NCBI RefSeq assembly: GCF_000801105.2
Contig: NC_079515.1
Coordinates: forward strand, 9,052,001-9,116,000
Direction: 5' to 3'
Length of the DNA stretch: 64,000 bases
Source: Raphanus sativus
Taxonomy: Eukaryota > Streptophyta > Magnoliopsida > Brassicales > Brassicaceae
Of this stretch, positions 10,729 through 22,250 are shown in pieces. A program made the position numbers and the translations under genes. The notes beneath the pieces are model-generated. The model was not told the DNA's origin. It saw nothing but the letters and a program-made list of their open reading frames with translations, and made no database searches. Each line of letters opens with the position of its first letter. The stretch's first letter is position 1.

Positions 10729-11299
10729 GTTTGTTTTAAGGTTTTTTTGCAAAATTGACTCAAAACTCAAAGTCAAATACAAAACTAACATATGCTTTTT
10801 TGAATTTTTATTTTGTCCTCTTCACCCTACAGGTTCACATTATTCACGAAACTGCCATTAATTCTTTTTTTCGAAAGTGACATTTTTACTCTCTCAACCT
10901 CATCATCTTCAAGTATTTACAAGATTACCATTGCCATCAATACCCTAACCACCATGAACAACCAATTTGAAGCTTTTAATGCATCTCAAATCGATTTACA
11001 CTCTCTTTTTCCCAATTGTTATGAACTAAAAACAACATTTCTTTCACTTTGTCTCCATATTCATCCAAAAAAACTCAAGTTTTTTATTATAAATTTTTTT
11101 ATGGTTGATAGAACCATTCAAGTTTATGATTCTTGGTGGGTTACTTTCGTTTGAGGTTCTATGTGGTTGGAAAAGATTTATGTGTGTTAAAGAAGTCATC
11201 TCACTAACTTAAGGTATGAAATTGAATTTTTTTCCAGATTTGTTCGCCTAGAAGTGTAAGTCTTCTGGCTGTAGAAGACTTAAGGATAAGTCTTCTGGT

Positions 11300-12000
11300 C
11301 AAACTGGATGACTTACTTGTAAGTCGTCCAGTTTTGTTTGTTAAAAAAAAAAACTCCAGACTACTTACCAGTAAGTCGTCTGGGATAAACGGGTTAGTTT
11401 TGTATTTGACCGAATTGTGTCAGATATTTGACTTTTTTTGGACGACTTACTTGTAAGTCGTCTCTGAGAAAACAAAAAAAATCAATATTTTATTATTTCT
11501 AGACGACTTACAAGTAAGTTTTCTCAGGTTAGTTTTGCAATTGGAAAATAAAACTTAAATATTAAATTTTTTCTAGACGACTTACTTGTAAGTCGTCCAG
11601 TCAAACGACTTACTTGAAAGTCGTCCAGTGAGACGACTTAAGTTAAGTCGTCCAGAATTTTTTTTCTGAGATTCTGGTCAAACCTTACTTATCTCAGACG
11701 ACTTTCAAGTAAGTTGTCTTGTAAGTCGTCTAGAAAAAAATTAAATATTTAAGTTTTATTTTCCAATTGCAAAACTAACCTGAGAAGACTTACTTGTAAG
11801 TCGTCTAGAAATAATAAAATATTGATTTTTATATTTTCCCAGAGACGACTTACAAGTAAGTCGTCTAGAAAAAAATCAAATATCTGACACAATTCGGTCA
11901 AATGCAAAAATAACCTATTTGTCCTGGACGACTTACTGGTAAGTCGTCTGGAGTTTTTTTTAACAAACAAAATTGGATGACTTACAAGTAAGTCGTCTCA
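11300..12000. repeat. Large inverted repeat (two ~310-bp arms)
   Basis: The left arm (about 11304-11628) and the right arm (about 11696-11999) are imperfect reverse complements, including non-repeat spacer text such as tgaccgaattgtgtcagata versus tatctgacacaattcggtca. The arms carry multiple GTAAGTCGTC palindromes. The centre lies near 11650-11690. Confidence 0.8.
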
Positions 12001-12774
12001 TTTAAAAGTCAATTGCAAAAATGACCTCTCCAGACGACTTACTTGTAAGTCTTCCAGACGATTTACTAATAAGTCTTTCCAGACTTATGTTTAGTAAACT
12101 TTCATTTTCTCTAATAATATAAAGAATTTTTAACATTTTCTTATTAATTCATGTATATTAATCAATATTGGAGATACTGAATGAAATTTATAACATAATT
12201 GGTGATATATATGGGTTGCCAATATTCATGTTACTCAAAGTTTCTAGCTAATATGTTTTTAACTCATACATGTTCTATCTTTGTTAATGTGTTTTATTTT
12301 GAATTTTTGCAGATGACACGTTAGATACATGCATTATATGGAGAATAAAAGCATTCAGATGTTGTATATAAAACAATACAAGTCTGAAGATTTAAAAATT
12401 ACAGAAGACTTACCAGTAAGTCGTCTTATAAGTCTTATACACAAAAGATTTACCAGACGACTTACTGGTAAGTCTTCTAACAAAAAAAAACATTATTAAT
12501 AATTTTACAAAAATGTCACAACTAAGGGAGTACACATGTAAATCACAAAACATACCACAAATAAACGATTATATATCATTTCTCTACAAAGACAAGCTTA
12601 GACTCCACTTAATATGGAAGAAAACTTGGGAAACATTATTAATGATTTTACAAAAATGTCACAACTAAGGGAGTACACATGTAAATCACAAAACATACCA
12701 CAAATAAACTATTATATATCATTTCTCTACAAAGACAACCTTAGACTCCACTTAATATGGAAGAAAACTTCTTC

Positions 12775-13245
12775 AGAAGTCTTCTAGGAGGTCCAGACGA
12801 CTTCCAGGACGTCCAGACGACTTTTCCATGAGGTCTAGACGACTTCTAGGAAGTCCAGACGACTTACAGGAGGTCCAGACGACTTCCAGAAGGTCCAAAA
12901 GACTTCCAGGAGGTCCAGGCGACTTAAAGGAGGTCCAGACGACTTCCAGGAGGTCCAAAAGACTTCTAGGAGGTCCAGACGACTTCCAGGAGATCTAGAA
13001 GACTTCCAGAAGGTCCAGACGACTTCCAGGAGGTCCAGAAGACTTCCAGGAAGTCGTCTGGACTTCCTGAAAGTCGTCTGGACTTCCTGTAAGTCGTCTG
13101 GACTTCCTGGAAGTCGTCTGGACTTTCTGGAAGTCTTCTGGACCTCCTGGAAGTCGTCTGGACCTTCTTTAAGTCGCCTGGACCTCCTGAAAGTCGTCTG
13201 GACCTCCTGGAAGTCGTCTGGACCTCCTGGAAGTCGTCCCAGAAG
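12775..13245. repeat. 20-bp minisatellite in head-to-head orientation
   Basis: About 14 units of a 20-bp repeat (aggaggtccagacgacttcc) run to about 13047. The array then continues as the reverse complement (ctggacctcctggaagtcgt) to about 13245. The switch point at gacttccaggaagtc (13041-13055) makes the array a long hairpin. Long open frames here encode only repeat peptide (LDLLEVVWTS) and are not credible genes. Confidence 0.85.
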
Positions 13246-14169
13246 TCTTCCAGATCTGAAAAACCTGCATATCCAGATCTGAAAAATCTGCACATCCAAA
13301 AACGTTCAAATGGCTTAAAAACATAGAAAATGAGTGGAAGATTAGATAAACATACTTATATTATATAGAACACACAACGTACATATCCAAGTGGAAGTTG
13401 AGAACCATCTGATTAAAAACCTGCAAAAAGATAGATTATTCAGAAAGACATGAGACAAAACTGAAAATTTCATATAAAGTTTGGTGTTTTCAAGTCTAAG
13501 AGATTAGAGTGGCTTTGGAGAGTATTAGTTTGAGGAAAAAGGTAAGAACTTTATGCAACAAGAAGTTACAAAATGAAGAAAAATGAGACATAAAAATACA
13601 TTTTTAAAATTAATAGATCTACTTTTAAATGAGTGGAAGATGAGAATCATGTGATGAAAAACCTACAAAAACAAGATAAATTAGTCAGAAAGACATGAGA
13701 CAAAAACAATCAATTGATATAAGCTTGGTGTTTATAAGTTCAAAGAGATTATAGAGAGGTTTGAGAGTTTTAGAATGATGAACATTACATTTTTGTTGCA
13801 GCCATTTGAGAGGAGGAGAGAGAATGTGTAAATTTTTCTTTATATAGGGAGACAAAAAATCAAATTAGGTTAAATATTTTAGATTCAGAAGACTTTCAAG
13901 TAAGTCTTCTCAATAGAAAACTTCCTAGACGACTTACTTGTAAGTCGTCCAGAAGACTTCAATATTTTTAGCGGGAAACTCAAATATTTTTAGCGGGAAA
14001 CTAAATATTTTTAGCCGGAGACTAAATACTTTCACTCATCTATGTTGAAAACAATCACTTTTATTGTATCTTAATTTATATCACTTATAACATATGTTAA
14101 TTACATGATTTCAATTTTTCATTTATCAAAATATTTTTTTATAAATTTTATAAATTATTTTAAAGATCA

Positions 14170-14335
14170 ACTATACCAGAAGACTTACTTGTAAGTCGTC
14201 CAGTCGTCTAGAAGACTTATTTGTAAGTCGTCTAGTCGTCTAGAAGACTTACTTGTAAGTCGTCTAGTCGTCTAGAAGATTTACTTGTAAGTCGTCTAGT
14301 CGTCTAGAAGACTTACTTGTAATTCGTCCAAACCC
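14170..14335. repeat. Tandem GTAAGTCGTC palindrome cluster
   Basis: Five near-identical units of about 30 bp (agaagacttacttgtaagtc followed by gtctagtcgtct) in direct tandem. This is a separate, more regular expansion of the palindrome that is scattered through the 4.2-kb element. Confidence 0.75.
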
Positions 14336-15092
14336 TAAATTTAACCCCTAAACTAAATTGACTAAAATTAACTAACTAAATAAGTTATAAAATCAAATTA
14401 AACTTGCTTAGTGTTTACTATACACATAAATAAACACATTTGGGTAAATTTCATATTTTTCAAAAATATTTTTATGCTTTCCAAAATCTAACCCTAAGAA
14501 CACATACAATACTTACAACATATGTTGGCAAAACCTAAACCAAAGAATATCATGACTCACTACTTTCACTCATCTATGTTGAAAACAATTCACTTTTGTT
14601 ATATTTTAATTTATAACACTTTTAACATATCTTAATTACATGATTTCAATTTTTCACTTATCAAAATATTTTTTAAAAAATTTATAAATTATTTTTAAGA
14701 TTAACTATACTGGACGACTTTCAAGTAAGTCGTCTGGACGACTTACTAGAAAGTCGTCTGACCAGAAGACTTATTGGGGTTAAAAACGTAAAAAACTGTT
14801 TTTTTGTTTGATCATAAGGGGTTAGTTGTAATTTCAATAGTCTTTTAAGTTACTTCTGCATTTGATTCAAGTTTGGGTATACTTTTTTATTTGAAATCAA
14901 GTTGTGAGTTATATTTGGCAATTTTCCCTTGTTTTAATTGAAAATCTTTTAGCCAAAAAAAAAAAAAGAACACAAGAGATAAAAATAAAGAGAAGATGAA
15001 ATTTATTCCCCAAGACTTAGAACCAAATGGATACATCTTGCTGCTTCTGCTGCTGGATAGCATCCATCGTTCTTACAACTCCCGGCATTGAC

Positions 15093-15869
15093 TGATATGA
15101 TTTTAGATCATGTCAAGAAGAACAAGGACCAACCAGCTGAAGAAGAAGATGCCTTAGACCTTTCTAAAGGTCCCATGACTCGTGCAAGATCAAAGAAGCT
15201 CAAGGAAGCTATTGGAGGCTTAATCAGAAAATCTTTGAAGAAAGAAAGTCTTGAAGGAAGCTTGATACTTCAAGACCCACTCATCACCATTCAAGTCATC
15301 ATACCATCAAGCTGAGTATCATCTAGGCTAGCAAGAGAAGTGTGCTCTTTTCCTGTCTTAGTTTTTGTCCCATTGGGTTTTGCTAAGATAGGTTTTTAAC
15401 GAGGCCTTGTCTTGCTATTTCAAATCACCTAGTATGATACTCTCGGACCAGACTACATTATGTATCTTATTCTATCTTAGACTATGCTTTTTATTTCGTT
15501 TACACAAGTCAAAGGGAGCCTGTTCCTTTATGACTATTAGTTGTTTCCGAGACCTTGTGCATGTACAAGGCTCTCACTATATATTCTGGTCGAGCAAGTC
15601 TAATAAAATCATCATCTTTTAACCTAAAAACCTTTCTCTTCTCTTATTGCTATCAACAAGAGTTCGAGAGTTCTGGTGTGTCATATCCAGAGTCTAAGGA
15701 CTTCTCCTTTAGTGTGTCATATCTAAAGTAGTTGTCTAGGAGTATCAAAGAGTCATCCGCATCTCTTTGTGTCACCAATCGCATCCACAAGCCTTGGAAG
15801 ATTGAGTTTTGATTCATCTTTGCAAGGATCTATCCAATATCATCCAGAGTTCATCCTAGGGTCGTGTTA
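15093..15869 (+). repeat. 5' LTR of CRM-like element
   Basis: Begins TGATATGAT and ends GTCGTGTTA. It contains a copy of the last 74 codons of the polyprotein tail ([19 protein letters not shown]), a TATA-like ctatatattc near 15577 and an aataaaa signal near 15602, consistent with LTR promoter and polyadenylation functions. Confidence 0.92.
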
Positions 15870-15871
15870 AG

Positions 15872-15884
15872 TGGTATCAGAGCA
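15872..15884 (+). other. Primer binding site (initiator tRNA-Met)
   Basis: tggtatcagagca, two bases after the 5' LTR, complementary to the 3' end of plant initiator tRNA-Met as in most plant LTR elements. Confidence 0.85.
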
Positions 15885-16229
15885 GCTCTGGATAGGGAAG
15901 TTTCGATCTTTTGATGTTTTCAAATAAGAACCCTTCAACTTCTTTTGAATCCGTCAATCGATCTGTGTTCTTTGTTGTGTTATTTCACTAGATCTGTTCG
16001 TTTCAATATCTATTGTTGTTGTTTGAATCAAATCCTAATAGATCTAAGAAGTTTCATCATATTTGATCTTGATCTATTTCGATTTCGTGTGATAAAAGTT
16101 ATCAAGTTTTGATCTTTTCAAATTGTGTTGCCTTAGATCGCAAGTTTTTCCTTTTATTCAAAGTTGTTTCCTTTTTAAATTTTCTTGAACATCTTACTTG
16201 TTTAGATTGTTTCTTTGTCTCAGGTACCA

Positions 16230-19200
16230 ATGGGAAACGAGACAGATGAGGAAGCAGAACTTGTAAGAAAAAGTAAGCTACTAAGGGAGGAGATGACAGA
16301 ACAGTTGAAGCAAACTCTGATCACTACTGTGGCTGATATGATCAAGACTAGCATCACGGGTCTTCGTGATGAGATAAGACAAGAGCTACGACAAGCTACT
16401 GGTCAGGGCCATAGTAATGAATCTAGAAGAGACAGAAGAGGTCAGAGTCCACATAATCATCCTGAACCAAGGAGAGATCGTAGAGAGCATGCTGAATCTC
16501 ATGAAACAGACAACTACTATGAGCGTCACCGGTCTGAACTCAGTGGATCTTCTTCATCAAGAGGTAGTAGGAGAAGGCAGAGACGTGATCATGATGAAAG
16601 AAGGACTCAGAGAGATGAGTTCAATGGATTGAAGATCAAAATCCCTTCTTTTCATGGCAAGGTTGATCCGGATGCTTACTTGGAGTGGGAGAAGAAGATT
16701 GAACTAGTCTTCAATTGCAAACACTACACCAGCGCTCAAAGAATCCAAATTGCAGCTACTGAGTTCCATGACTATGCCTTGAGTTGGTGGGATCAATTGG
16801 TAACTAGTAGAAGACTCAACCAAGAGTATCCAGTTGAATCTTGGCAAGAGATGAAGTCTCTTATGCGCAAGAGGTTTGTGCCTAACCATTACCACAGAGA
16901 TCTACATCAGAAACTAAGAAGACTCACGCAAGGTTCCAAGACTGTTGAGGAGTATTATCAAGAGCTAGAGTTGCTGATGTTGAGAGCTAGTATTTCAGAG
17001 GACAGAGAAGCTACTATGGCAAGATTCCTTGGAGGGCTAAACCGTGAGATACAAGACAATGTTGAGATGCAACACTATGTGGAGATAGAAGAGATGTTGC
17101 ATAAAGCTATCTTGGTGGAACAGCAGCTTAAGAGAAAGGGTCACTCACGTGGTAGCTTTGGTTCCACACGATTCCAACATTCAAAAGAAGATAAGTCTAG
17201 CTTCCAAAAAGAGAGTAAGCCTCAGCCTAAAGAAGAACCGAAACCTGCTAGCATCTACAACAAAGATAAAAGCAAGGTTGAAACAACTAGTTCAAGAGCC
17301 AGAGATGTCAAGTGCTTCAAGTGTCAAGGTCGTGGTCACTATGCCAATGAATGTACCAACAAAAGGGTAATGATACTGCTTGATAATGGCGAGTTTGAAT
17401 CTGAAGCTGAGAAGGAAGATCATACTAAGGATCAGTCTGAAGAAGAGTATGAAGAAGAGCCGGTCAATGGGAGGTTACTAGTGGCAAGGAGAAACCTTAG
17501 TCTTCAAACTAAGACCGAAGAGCTTGAGCAAAGAGAGAACCTATTCTACACACGGTGCTTGGTACAAGGAAAGGTCTGCAGCCTCATAGTTGATGGTGGT
17601 AGTTGTGTCAACGTTGCGAGTGAAACCATGGTTCAAAAGCTTGGATTAAAGGTTCAGAAACATCCAAAACCCTATAGACTCCAGTGGCTCAATGATGAGG
17701 GCGAGATGACGGTCTCTGATCAGGTTCTAGTTCCCTTATCCATTGGAAAATATGAGGATGAGATCTTGTGTGACATTTTGCCTATGGAAGCAAGTCACAT
17801 ACTGCTGGGAAGGCCTTGGCAATCTGACAGACGTGTAGTTCATGATGGCTTTACCAACAAGCACTCCTTTGAGTTTAAAGGCAGAAAGACAGTACTAGTG
17901 CCACTATCTCCAAAAGAAGTACATCAAGATCAGCTGCAGCTTCAAAAGAAAAAGGAGATTGATCTTAAACCGACTCAAACCAAGCAACACAACTTCTATG
18001 CCAAAACTGGTGATATCAAGAGATCTCTTCACTCTAATCAATCTATTCTCTTATTCATCTACAAAGAATCTCTCTTGAATCTAACTGATTTTGCACCGGT
18101 GTACCCGAGTGAGATGTTGTCTCTTTTGCAGGAATATGATGATGTGTTTCCAGATGATAGTCCTACTGGGTTGCCACCAATACGTGGGATTGAGCATCAG
18201 ATTGATTTTGTACCTGGATCCACACTTCCTAACCGACCTGCTTACAGAACCAATCCAGTAGAAACCAAAGAGCTACAAAGACAAGTAGATGAATTGATGG
18301 AGAAGGGTCACATCCGAGAGAGCATGAGTCCTTGTGCTGTTCCTGTCTTACTAGTACCCAAGAAGGATGGGAACTGGCGCATGTGTGTTGATTGTAGAGC
18401 AATCAACAATATCACGGTGAAGTATCGACACCCTATTCCTAGACTTGATGATATGCTTGATGAATTGCATGGTTCTAGCATATTTTCTAAAATTGATTTA
18501 AAGAGTGGCTATCATCAGATTAGGATGCAAGAAGGTGATGAATGGAAAACTGCATTTAAAACTAAACATGGATTGTATGAGTGGTTAGTTATGCCATTCG
18601 GATTGACAAATGCACCTAGTACATTCATGAGGTTGATGAATCATGTGCTTAGATCATTCATAGGTTCATTTGTTGTAGTTTACTTTGATGACATCCTTGT
18701 CTACAGCAAGAGTTTAGAAGAGCATATAGTTCATCTTAGGTCTGTTCTTGATGTTTTGAGAAAGGAAAAGCTTTATGCTAACCTTAAGAAATGCACCTTT
18801 TGTACGGATAACTTGGTCTTTTTAGGCTTTGTTGTGAGTGCAGATGGAGTTAAGGTTGATCAAGAAAAGATAAGAGCCATACAAGAGTGGCCCATTCCTA
18901 AGACAATCAGTGAGGTCCGGAGCTTTCATGGTCTTGCTGGCTTCTACAGAAGATTTGTAAGGGATTTCAGCACTCTTGCAGCCCCATTAACCGAAATCAT
19001 CAAGAAGGACGTAGGCTTTAAATGGGAAGAAGCACAAGAAGCCGCCTTTCAATGCCTAAAAGAGAAGCTTACTAATGCTCCCCTTCTTATACTTCCAGAT
19101 TTTAATAAAACTTTTGAGATAGAATGTGATGCTTCCGGTATAGGTATTGGTGCTGTCTTGATGCAGGATAAGAGACCTATAGCTTACTTCAGTGAGAAGC

Positions 19201-20966
19201 TCGGAGGAGCTACACTCAACTATGCAACAAATGACAAGGAGTTGTATGCACTTGTGAGGGCTCTACAAACTTGGCAACACTACCTTTGGCCTAAGGAGTT
19301 TGTGATACACACGGATCATGAGTCTCTTAAGTACTTAAAGGGTCAAAACAAACTCAGCAAGAGACACGCCAGATGGGTTGAGTTTATAGAAACATTTCCT
19401 TATGTCATCAAGTACAAACAAGGTAAAGAAAACATAGTTGCTGATGCTCTCTCCCGAAGGTATGTTCTCTTAAACACTCTAGATGCTAAACTCTTAGGAT
19501 TTGAGCAATTCAAAGAGATGTATGAAACTGATCTTGACTTTAAAGAAGCTTATCTATCTTGTGAAAAGATTGCTAAAGGTCACTACTTTAGGCATGAAGG
19601 ATATTTGTTTTATGATAATCGCCTATGTGTGCCTAACTGTTCTATGAGAGAGTTGTTTACTAGGGAAGCTCACGGAGGAAGCTTAATGGGACACTTTGGT
19701 ATTGCCAAGACTCTTAAGGTTTTGCAGGATCATTTCTTTTGGCCTCACATGAAGAAAGATGTAGAGAAGATATGCCAAAGATGTGCAACTTGCAAACAAG
19801 CTAAGTCCAAAGTTCAGTCTCATGGTTTGTATACTCCTCTCCCTATTCCTTATCACCCATGGAATGACATTTCTATGGATTTTATTGTTGGATTGCCTAG
19901 GACTAGAACCGGAAAGGATTCAATCTTTGTAGTTGTTGATAGGTTCTCCAAAATGGCTCACTTTATTGCTTGTCACAAAACTGATGACGCATTGCATGTT
20001 TCTAATTTGTTCTTTAAAGAGATAGTTCGTTTGCATGGCATGCCTAAGACCATTGTTTCAGATAGAGATGCTAAATTCCTTAGTTACTTTTGGAAAACTT
20101 TGTGGTCTAAGCTAGGAACTAAGTTGTTGTTTTCTACTACATGTCATCCGCAAACTGATGGTCAAACTGAGGTAGTGAATAGAACATTAGGAGCTCTCTT
20201 GCGTGCATTCATCAAAAAGAATTTGAAGTCTTGGGAAGAACATTTGCCTCATTGTGAATTTGCATACAATCATGCTGTGCATTCTGCTTCTAAGTTTTCA
20301 CCCTTTGAAATTGTTTATGGGTTCAATCCCACTTCTCCTTTGGATCTAATGCCTTTACCTGAGTGTGCTAGAGTTAGCTTTGATGGAAAAAGAAAGGCCG
20401 AGATGGTGCAGGAGATCCATAAGCAAGCACGCCACAACATTGAAGAGAAAACAAAGTTGTATGCTAAGCATGCAAACAAAGGCAGACGTGAGATGATCTT
20501 TGAAGAAGGAGATCTTGTTTGGGTTCACCTTAGAAAAGAAAGATTTCCAAACGAGAGGAAGTCCAAGCTAATGCCAAGGATTGATGGACCATTTGAGATC
20601 GTGAAGAAGCTTAGCAACAATGCCTACAAGCTTGATCTAAAGGAAAGGTATGATGTGAGTAATAGTTTTAATGTTGCTGATTTGGTTCCTTTTATTGCAG
20701 ATGATCCAGATTTGAGGACAAATCCTTTTCAAGAGGGAGGGAATGATATGATTCCAGATCATGTCAAGAAGAACAAGGACCAACCAGCTGAAGAAGAAGA
20801 TGCCTTAGACCTTTCTAAAGGTCCCATGACTCGTGCAAGATCAAAGAAGCTCAAGGAAGCTATTGGAGGCTTAATCAGAAAATCTTTGAAGAAAGAAAGT
20901 CTTGAAGGAAGCTTGATACTTCAAGACCCACTCATCACCATTCAAGTCATCATACCATCAAGCTGA
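16230..20966 (+). CDS. CRM-like Gag-Pol polyprotein
   Basis: 1578 codons in one frame. I place the start at ATG 16230 ([10 protein letters not shown]); the open frame continues upstream only from TTG, and ctcag just before it may be a splice acceptor of a leader intron. Domains: Gag ([16 protein letters not shown] near residue 148; CCHC knuckle [14 protein letters not shown] near 362), aspartic protease ([11 protein letters not shown] near 455), reverse transcriptase ([10 protein letters not shown] near 817), RNase H ([13 protein letters not shown] near 966), integrase (HHCC finger near 1148-1190, [26 protein letters not shown] for D,D-35-E), GPY-like [10 protein letters not shown] near 1450. 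The tail (NPFQEGGND onward) is encoded across the polypurine tract and into the 3' LTR. No stop or frameshift was seen. Confidence 0.93.
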   Translation: MGNETDEEAELVRKSKLLREEMTEQLKQTLITTVADMIKTSITGLRDEIRQELRQATGQGHSNESRRDRRGQSPHNHPEPRRDRREHAESHETDNYYERHRSELSGSSSSRGSRRRQRRDHDERRTQRDEFNGLKIKIPSFHGKVDPDAYLEWEKKIELVFNCKHYTSAQRIQIAATEFHDYALSWWDQLVTSRRLNQEYPVESWQEMKSLMRKRFVPNHYHRDLHQKLRRLTQGSKTVEEYYQELELLMLRASISEDREATMARFLGGLNREIQDNVEMQHYVEIEEMLHKAILVEQQLKRKGHSRGSFGSTRFQHSKEDKSSFQKESKPQPKEEPKPASIYNKDKSKVETTSSRARDVKCFKCQGRGHYANECTNKRVMILLDNGEFESEAEKEDHTKDQSEEEYEEEPVNGRLLVARRNLSLQTKTEELEQRENLFYTRCLVQGKVCSLIVDGGSCVNVASETMVQKLGLKVQKHPKPYRLQWLNDEGEMTVSDQVLVPLSIGKYEDEILCDILPMEASHILLGRPWQSDRRVVHDGFTNKHSFEFKGRKTVLVPLSPKEVHQDQLQLQKKKEIDLKPTQTKQHNFYAKTGDIKRSLHSNQSILLFIYKESLLNLTDFAPVYPSEMLSLLQEYDDVFPDDSPTGLPPIRGIEHQIDFVPGSTLPNRPAYRTNPVETKELQRQVDELMEKGHIRESMSPCAVPVLLVPKKDGNWRMCVDCRAINNITVKYRHPIPRLDDMLDELHGSSIFSKIDLKSGYHQIRMQEGDEWKTAFKTKHGLYEWLVMPFGLTNAPSTFMRLMNHVLRSFIGSFVVVYFDDILVYSKSLEEHIVHLRSVLDVLRKEKLYANLKKCTFCTDNLVFLGFVVSADGVKVDQEKIRAIQEWPIPKTISEVRSFHGLAGFYRRFVRDFSTLAAPLTEIIKKDVGFKWEEAQEAAFQCLKEKLTNAPLLILPDFNKTFEIECDASGIGIGAVLMQDKRPIAYFSEKLGGATLNYATNDKELYALVRALQTWQHYLWPKEFVIHTDHESLKYLKGQNKLSKRHARWVEFIETFPYVIKYKQGKENIVADALSRRYVLLNTLDAKLLGFEQFKEMYETDLDFKEAYLSCEKIAKGHYFRHEGYLFYDNRLCVPNCSMRELFTREAHGGSLMGHFGIAKTLKVLQDHFFWPHMKKDVEKICQRCATCKQAKSKVQSHGLYTPLPIPYHPWNDISMDFIVGLPRTRTGKDSIFVVVDRFSKMAHFIACHKTDDALHVSNLFFKEIVRLHGMPKTIVSDRDAKFLSYFWKTLWSKLGTKLLFSTTCHPQTDGQTEVVNRTLGALLRAFIKKNLKSWEEHLPHCEFAYNHAVHSASKFSPFEIVYGFNPTSPLDLMPLPECARVSFDGKRKAEMVQEIHKQARHNIEEKTKLYAKHANKGRREMIFEEGDLVWVHLRKERFPNERKSKLMPRIDGPFEIVKKLSNNAYKLDLKERYDVSNSFNVADLVPFIADDPDLRTNPFQEGGNDMIPDHVKKNKDQPAEEEDALDLSKGPMTRARSKKLKEAIGGLIRKSLKKESLEGSLILQDPLITIQVIIPSS
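20729..20743 (+). other. Polypurine tract inside the coding frame
   Basis: aagagggagggaa abuts the 3' LTR and at the same time encodes part of QEGGN of the polyprotein. Confidence 0.8.
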
Positions 20967-21520
20967 GTATCATCTAGGCTAGCAAGAGAAGTGTGCTCTT
21001 TTCCTGTCTTAGTTTTTGTCCCATTGGGTTTTGCTAAGATAGGTTTTTAACGAGGTCTTGTCTTGCTATTTCAAATCACCTAGTATGATACTCTCGGACC
21101 AGACTACATTATGTATCTTATTCTATCTTAGACTATGCTTTTTATTTCGTTTACACAAGTCAAAGGGAGCCTGTTCCTTTATGACTATTAGTTGTTTCCG
21201 AGACCTTGTGCATGTACAAGGCTCTCACTATATATTCTGGTCGAGCAAGTCTAATAAAATCATCATCTTTTAACCTAAAAACCTTTCTCTTCTCTTATTG
21301 CTATCAACAAGAGTTCGAGAGTTCTGGTGTGTCATATCCAGAGTCTAAGGACTTCTCCTTTAGTGTGTCATATCTAAAGTAGTTGTCTAGGAGTATCAAA
21401 GAGTCATCCGCATCTTTTTGTGTCACCAATCGCATCCACAAGCCTTGGAAGATTGAGTTTTGATTCATCTTTGCAAGGATCTATCCAATATCATCCAGAG
21501 TTCATCCTAGGGTCGTGTTA
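20744..21520 (+). repeat. 3' LTR of CRM-like element
   Basis: Differs from the 5' LTR at four positions noted by eye (tt/cc at 20754-20755, c/t near 21056, c/t near 21416). The first 223 bases are coding for the polyprotein C-terminus. Confidence 0.92.
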
Positions 21521-21691
21521 TTGACATATCATTTCTGTAATCGAATGAGGCCATATCGAACGGTGGAGAATCAAACACAAGCTGAAACCTGTTGCTGCTA
21601 CTGTTGTTATGCGCAGCTTCGAAGTTATTGTTGTTGTGTGTAGTGTCGTACTTGAACCCACTGTTGTTGTTCCCTTGGAAAAACGTTTGGT

Positions 21692-22250
21692 TACCAAAGT
21701 GAAGGTAATGAGGCTATAAATAAGGATCTTCAGGTCACAGGGAATAGCAATATAAACAGCAATATGCTTATTGCTAGATAGATATTCCGCTTTTGTAACA
21801 ATGCATATCTTAAGACTCCTAATCCATCAGTTCCTACAAAAACTACTTGGCTTGTGTTAAGTAGATTGTAACGTGTTGATAAGAACAGTTGTGACTTAAG
21901 AGAAGATAATGTTTCTATTATTGATTCAAAAACAAGGATTACAAAGAGAGCGTTCCACACGAGAGACTCTTGTCTCTTTACAACCACTTGATCAAATCAT
22001 TGATATCTCTCCCCTTAGACTCTTTACTTATAGACTAATTAAATACTCACAGCACCAGCTGACAGTTATCCAAGATCCTCTGACCTGTCTCTGATCATTA
22101 TTCCTTATTCCTTATGTACTTCTAGAAGGTAGCAGACTAATTAAATACTCGCAGCACCAGCTGACAGTTATCCCAGATCCTCTGACCTGTCTCTTATCAT
22201 TATTCCTTATTCCTTATGTACTTCTAGAAAGTTAGCCAGCACATCTTCTT
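21692..22250. other. 3' flank of FIE-B with a 102-bp direct repeat
   Basis: Matches 29477-30035 beside FIE-C. It contains two copies of a 102-bp unit (starting agactaattaaatactc at 22032 and 22134) that ends 30 bp before the FIE-B stop codon. A short antisense frame (21730-21987) is conserved in both modules only because the DNA is nearly identical. I do not recognise it. Confidence 0.6.

Larger units (their letters stand above)
10729..14964. mobile_element. 4.2-kb palindrome-rich transposon-like insertion
   Basis: The EIN3 3' flank is continuous in copies 2 and 3 (gaatgtaagaagaacacaag) but is opened here by about 4.2 kb. The ends are flanked by aaagaaca (10721-10728 and 14965-14972), a likely target duplication of 8-9 bp. 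The interior holds more than twenty copies of a palindrome GACGACTTAC..GTAAGTCGTC with two central bases, a 700-bp inverted repeat, an inverted 20-bp minisatellite and internal direct repeats (12491-12633/12634-12768; 14029-14157/14560-14690). No transposase frame was found. The right terminus gggaaaattgccaaatataactc (read on the minus strand, in short form gggaaaattgcc) resembles MULE-type ends I recall, but a poly(A) run at 14955-14967 also allows a retroposed origin. Confidence 0.6.
15093..21520 (+). mobile_element. Ty3/gypsy LTR retrotransposon, CRM-like, intact and young
   Basis: Two 777-bp LTRs (15093-15869, 20744-21520) differ at only four positions by eye. A 5-bp target duplication ttgac flanks it (15088-15092 and 21521-21525). 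A primer binding site matching initiator tRNA-Met lies at 15872-15884 (tggtatcagagca), and a polypurine tract aagagggagggaa ends directly before the 3' LTR. One uninterrupted gag-pol frame runs to a stop inside the 3' LTR. That overlap, the order RT-RNaseH-integrase and the tail without a classical chromodomain resemble the CRM (centromeric) clade. The clade assignment is from recalled family features and needs a tree. Confidence 0.92.
15017..21691 (-). pseudogene. EIN3: EIN3 3'-end relic 1, split by an LTR retrotransposon
   Basis: 15017-15092 matches the last codons of EIN3 (stop, then reading back through DVSIW and the Gln tract), and 21526-21691 continues with [21 protein letters not shown] and Asn-rich sequence. 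The two halves are separated by the CRM-like element. Homology to EIN3 ends abruptly at aaacgtttggt (21691), after which FIE 3' flank begins. The EIN3 DNA-binding domain and promoter are absent, so it is not a gene. The same breakpoint recurs in relic 2. Confidence 0.88.

Noticed and set aside
12775..13245. Possible CRISPR-like array of regular short repeats
   Set aside because: Units are contiguous without unique spacers, reverse orientation midway, and the genome is a plant nucleus.
12773..13299. Open frames of 61-154 codons with LLEVVWTS repeats
   Set aside because: They exist only because the 20-bp minisatellite lacks stops; no start context and no homologue.
15088..15315. Small open frame in the 5' LTR
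   Set aside because: It is the LTR copy of the polyprotein tail, not an independent gene.
16215..16229. Upstream extension of the gypsy polyprotein start
   Set aside because: The codon at 16215 is TTG; the first ATG is at 16230.
21730..21987. 85-codon open frame repeated at 29515-29772
   Set aside because: Conserved in both modules simply because they are nearly identical; no recognisable domain.
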